This document shows positions 63,624-64,000 of a stretch of DNA of 64,000 nucleotides, piece by piece. The notes beneath the pieces are model-generated. The model did no database searches, was not told the origin of the DNA, and saw only the letters and a program-made list of their open reading frames with translations. Within the stretch, counting starts at the first letter, position 1. The number at the start of each line of letters is the position of its first letter. The position numbers and the translations under genes were made by a program. The DNA lies in the NCBI GenBank assembly GCA_004193555.1, contig RPGP01000040.1, positions 1,266,459 through 1,330,458 on the forward strand, written 5' to 3'. This stretch comes from Desulfobacteraceae bacterium Eth-SRB1 (GTDB taxonomy: Bacteria > Desulfobacterota > Desulfobacteria > Desulfobacterales > ETH-SRB1).

Positions 63624-64000
63624 AGCGCCTCCTTTTGCATAAAAGGGTGTTGTTTCATATAAACAGCATACTTGTCGGGATTCAGGTGTGCGTATTTTAA
63701 CGTATTCGCCCTCCGGCTGTGGCCAAGCACATGCTGTGTTATCTCGACACCGGCCACCTTGTTAAGATGGGTTGCTGCCGTATGCCGAAAGAGCCGGGCG
63801 TGGAGCTTTTTATCGATGCCGTTTTGATCGGCGGCGGTGCGGAAGATATCTTGCAATGTCCGCTGTGAAATGCGTTTTTTACGTTTGGATATAAGAAACG
63901 GTCCTTTTTTACGCTGTTGTAGTTGCAAATACTTGTGGATAATTTTACAAAGACTGTGAGGCAAAATCAGATTGCGCCGGCGTCGGCCCTTTTCCCTGAT
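63620..64000 (-). CDS. Tyrosine recombinase, C-terminal part cut by window edge
   Basis: The frame is open to the edge at 64000. Motifs ARLFRHTAATHL and HVLGHSRRANTLKYAHL give the His-Arg-His and Tyr catalytic residues of the C-terminal domain. It overlaps the next fragment by four bases. I infer the first gene of a recombinase set. Confidence 0.75.
   Translation of the reverse strand: MREKGRRRRNLILPHSLCKIIHKYLQLQQRKKGPFLISKRKKRISQRTLQDIFRTAADQNGIDKKLHARLFRHTAATHLNKVAGVEITQHVLGHSRRANTLKYAHLNPDKYAVYMKQHPFMQKEAL

Overview
The window looks like chromosomal DNA of a mesophilic, strictly anaerobic Gram-negative bacterium. I infer a Desulfobacterota (Desulfobacterales-like) relative, without a database search. 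The reasons are an anaerobic ribonucleotide reductase (nrdDG) as the only RNR in view, LolA, ChaN and MltB envelope proteins, type IV pilus retraction ATPases, a PrpE-type acyl-CoA ligase, pyruvate carboxylase, moderate G+C, and intergenic spaces full of small inverted-repeat elements. No ribosomal RNA, phage or CRISPR array is present.

Layout. 1-7 kb (minus strand): a two-component signalling cluster with a partial response regulator, three multidomain sensor kinases (two with nearly identical kinase cores) and a substrate-binding lipoprotein gene with an internal deletion. 7-8.1 kb: a RAYT-type transposase bounded by 30-bp inverted repeats, then tRNA-Glu. 8.3-24.9 kb: housekeeping and envelope genes: a PLDc_N-like protein, MltB, PHP phosphatase, radA, rlmE, hydrolase, yebC, nadA, lolA, prpE-like, nrdG, nrdD with tandem NrdR boxes, chaN, proC. 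25.1-29 kb (plus): yggT, divIVA, two PilT/PilU ATPases and a zinc-ribbon receiver protein, probably one operon for polar motility. 29.3-34.8 kb (minus): coaX, folP, ftsH, tilS and a DUF3568-like lipoprotein. 35.1-38.2 kb: a long-form SRP RNA, then grpE-dnaK. 38.5-57 kb: acyl-CoA ligase, U32 protein, MFS transporter, metF, phosphodiesterase, cspA, a divergent pyruvate carboxylase with a zinc-ribbon tail, tRNA-Asn, aspS, hisS, panB, a DUF2520 protein and an AAA/DUF4143 ATPase.

The accessory right end (57.5-64 kb) is the most unusual part. A HicB/HicA-like pair precedes about 4 kb of plus-strand mini-cassettes. Each ends in an attC-like recombination site: a TIR protein, a decayed DUF2971-like gene, a small membrane protein, a YidD-like lipoprotein plus a small CPFCGQIGCPVG membrane protein, and a nucleotidyltransferase with an overlapping 63-codon partner. 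I see no integron integrase. The array therefore resembles a CALIN (cluster of attC sites lacking an integrase), and it abuts a decayed run of three tyrosine recombinases.

At least eight families of short inverted-repeat elements occupy the gaps. The clearest is a 277-bp element present three times almost unchanged (9552, 12533, 45095), with a diverged relative at 10697. These elements supply the last codons of one gene, the stop codon of another, and probably leader sequence for several more.
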